A DNA stretch of 64,000 nucleotides from Saccharothrix ecbatanensis. Its GTDB lineage: Bacteria; Actinomycetota; Actinomycetes; Mycobacteriales; Pseudonocardiaceae. The translations under genes were made by a program, and so were the position numbers. Positions 62,938 to 64,000 of this stretch are shown here, piece by piece. Position 1 is the first letter of the stretch. Each line of letters opens with the position of its first letter. The stretch spans positions 7,688,001 through 7,752,000 of the forward strand of contig NZ_JACHMO010000001.1 in assembly GCF_014205015.1 (NCBI RefSeq), written 5' to 3'. Below the pieces are notes generated by a model, which searched no databases, was not told where the DNA came from, and saw only the letters and a program-made list of their open reading frames with translations.

Positions 62938-63849
62938 TCACGCCTCCGACTTGCGCCTGGCCAGGTCGATGATCCGCTGGAGGTGCAGGCCGCGGCGGAC
63001 GTCCAGCGGGTGCTCGGTGGTGCCGCTGTCGACCATCGCCACGAAGTCGTCCAGCAGGTTCGTGAAGCACTGCTGCGCGGTCGTGCCGCGGTCGGCCAGC
63101 ACGCGGTGGCCGTGCTCGCCGTACACGATCACCTCGGCGATGCCCGGGTTCAGCGGCAACGTCATGGTCATCGTGGCCACGCTCGTCGCGCCGCCCTCGT
63201 GCTGGAAGACGATCTGCCACAGGCCGTGCTCGGACCGGTTGGCCGAGATGACGTCGGTGATCGTGCCCAGGGTCGCGTCGAGCAAGTCGAACGCGTGCGG
63301 GCCGATGTCGTCCAGCGGGCCGCGTTCGTGCCGCCACGGCGAGTGCGAGAACGGGCCGCCGAGGAGAGCGCCGGTCAGCCAGCGCGCGCTGCCGCCCACC
63401 CAGCCACCGGCTTCGGCGAGCTGGCCCAACTGCTCCCGGGTCTCCGGGGCGAACCTCTTCGTGAGCACGACGAGGGACGCCACGTTGTTGCGCTCCACGG
63501 CGTCGGCGAGGCGTTCCGCGTCCTTGAGCGTGCCCGCGATCGGCTTCTCCAGGATCACGTGTTTGCCCTGCTCAGCGGCCTTGATGGCGATCTCCGCCTG
63601 CACCTCCGGCGGCACCGCGAACGCGACCGCGTCCACCTGGTCCAGCAGTTCCTCGGGCGTGCCCGCGACCGTGGCACCGTGGATCTTGGCCAGCTCGGTG
63701 GCCGCCTCCTCCCGACGAGCCCAGATGGTGGTCAGTCGGGTGCCCGGGTGATCGGCGATGCCCGGTGCGTGCACCATGGTCGCCCACGGGCCGGCACCGA
63801 TGAGTCCTACGCGCAGCTGTTCGTCCACTCGGCCTATCCTGCCTTTCAT
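62938..63849 (-). CDS. Gfo/Idh/MocA family oxidoreductase
   Basis: The 303-residue protein has a Rossmann fold VGLIGAGPWATMVHA, then VAFAVPPEVQAEIAIKAAEQGKHVILEKPIAG (the family's EKP motif near the catalytic site), and a C-terminal beta domain. It oxidises or reduces a sugar or inositol derivative with NAD(P); the substrate is unknown. The ATG at 63849 shares bases with the upstream stop (ATGA); GTG 63828 is an alternative. It precedes 62130-62936. Confidence 0.88.
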   Translation of the reverse strand: MKGRIGRVDEQLRVGLIGAGPWATMVHAPGIADHPGTRLTTIWARREEAATELAKIHGATVAGTPEELLDQVDAVAFAVPPEVQAEIAIKAAEQGKHVILEKPIAGTLKDAERLADAVERNNVASLVVLTKRFAPETREQLGQLAEAGGWVGGSARWLTGALLGGPFSHSPWRHERGPLDDIGPHAFDLLDATLGTITDVISANRSEHGLWQIVFQHEGGATSVATMTMTLPLNPGIAEVIVYGEHGHRVLADRGTTAQQCFTNLLDDFVAMVDSGTTEHPLDVRRGLHLQRIIDLARRKSEA

Positions 63850-64000
63850 CGGCCGCCGACGTAAGTCGATTCCGGCACGAAGATCCGGCCGCCGTTCTCG
63901 AACCGCAGTTCAACGCCGTCCGATTGGCGATCGACCTCGGGCGTGGTGCCCCAGCCGTTCGGGATGGGGACGCGGTGCCCGTAGTCCGGCGTCGAACCCA
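63846..64000 (-). CDS. Unidentified CDS, 5' end outside the window
   Basis: The minus-strand frame from the right edge reads HRVPIPNGWGTTPEVDRQSD and ends VGGRPESTYVGGR-like (RIFVPESTYVGGR) at a TGA that overlaps the oxidoreductase start. About 50 residues are visible, with no recognisable domain. Coupling suggests it belongs to the oxidoreductase operon. Confidence 0.65.
   Translation of the reverse strand, partial: GSTPDYGHRVPIPNGWGTTPEVDRQSDGVELRFENGGRIFVPESTYVGGR

Overview
The window comes from a high-GC actinomycete, most likely a member of the Pseudonocardiales (Saccharothrix, Actinosynnema or Lentzea type). The signs are strong G/C third-position bias, many GTG starts, ATGA/GTGA gene overlaps, a WhiB4-like regulator beside ponA2 and two Get3/ArsA ATPases (the arrangement around Rv3679-Rv3682 in Mycobacterium tuberculosis), a small SRP RNA in front of dnaX, an actinobacterial LexA box and a DtxR-type iron box. 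These placements rest on family knowledge and pattern reading; no database search was run.

Positions 1-7680 are the right part of an actinomycete integrative and conjugative element (AICE). It carries an FtsK/TraB-like translocase (cut by the window edge), two small element proteins, a primase-polymerase replication protein, a C5-cytosine methyltransferase with a zinc-ribbon tail, a DUF3631 ATPase, an excisionase and a tyrosine integrase that abuts the 3' end of a tRNA-Ser(CGA). The genes from 2526 to 6280 overlap tail to head. The element is rich in palindromes and short repeats: a CTAG cluster just after the translocase gene, four copies of GGGGACGTGAC, a long hairpin before the primase gene, and 27-bp repeat units inside the methyltransferase reading frame.

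Positions 7700-13700 hold envelope and secreted functions: a WGxxGxxG protein, a 39-residue membrane peptide, a large secreted nuclease behind a perfect LexA-type palindrome, SH3-like secreted proteins, a tRNA-Ser(GGA), and an iron-siderophore binding lipoprotein whose iron box runs into its start codon. Positions 13760-17550 are core replication and repair: SRP RNA, dnaX, ybaB/ebfC, recR and a small kinase. An AfsR/SARP-type regulator (17568-20825) faces a five-gene peptide ABC transporter operon (21055-26856).

Positions 26900-40950 contain an SDR, a TetR/TIGR03086 divergent pair with its operator, a DedA protein, leuA with a leucine leader peptide, a PIG-V-like glycosyltransferase with a nitroreductase, lysC-asd, a gluconokinase, an MFS transporter and a Fur-like regulator-catalase operon. 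Positions 40980-50480 contain a P450 divergent from a MarR regulator, a YbaB / type VII target / helical protein cassette, an HSL-type esterase, an FMN reductase, an Ohr and Dps pair, an S9 peptidase with a methyltransferase, and a 66-residue protein.

Positions 50480-64000 contain a long gene-free leader region before a MerR-type gene, a tRNA-Pro, a phosphoesterase, a YqeY protein, ponA2, whiB4, the two Get3/ArsA ATPases, a DUF4177-RidA pair, two tandem paralogues of unknown family (one with a pentapeptide repeat tail), and a three-gene minus-strand unit ending in a Gfo/Idh/MocA oxidoreductase and a gene cut by the right edge.
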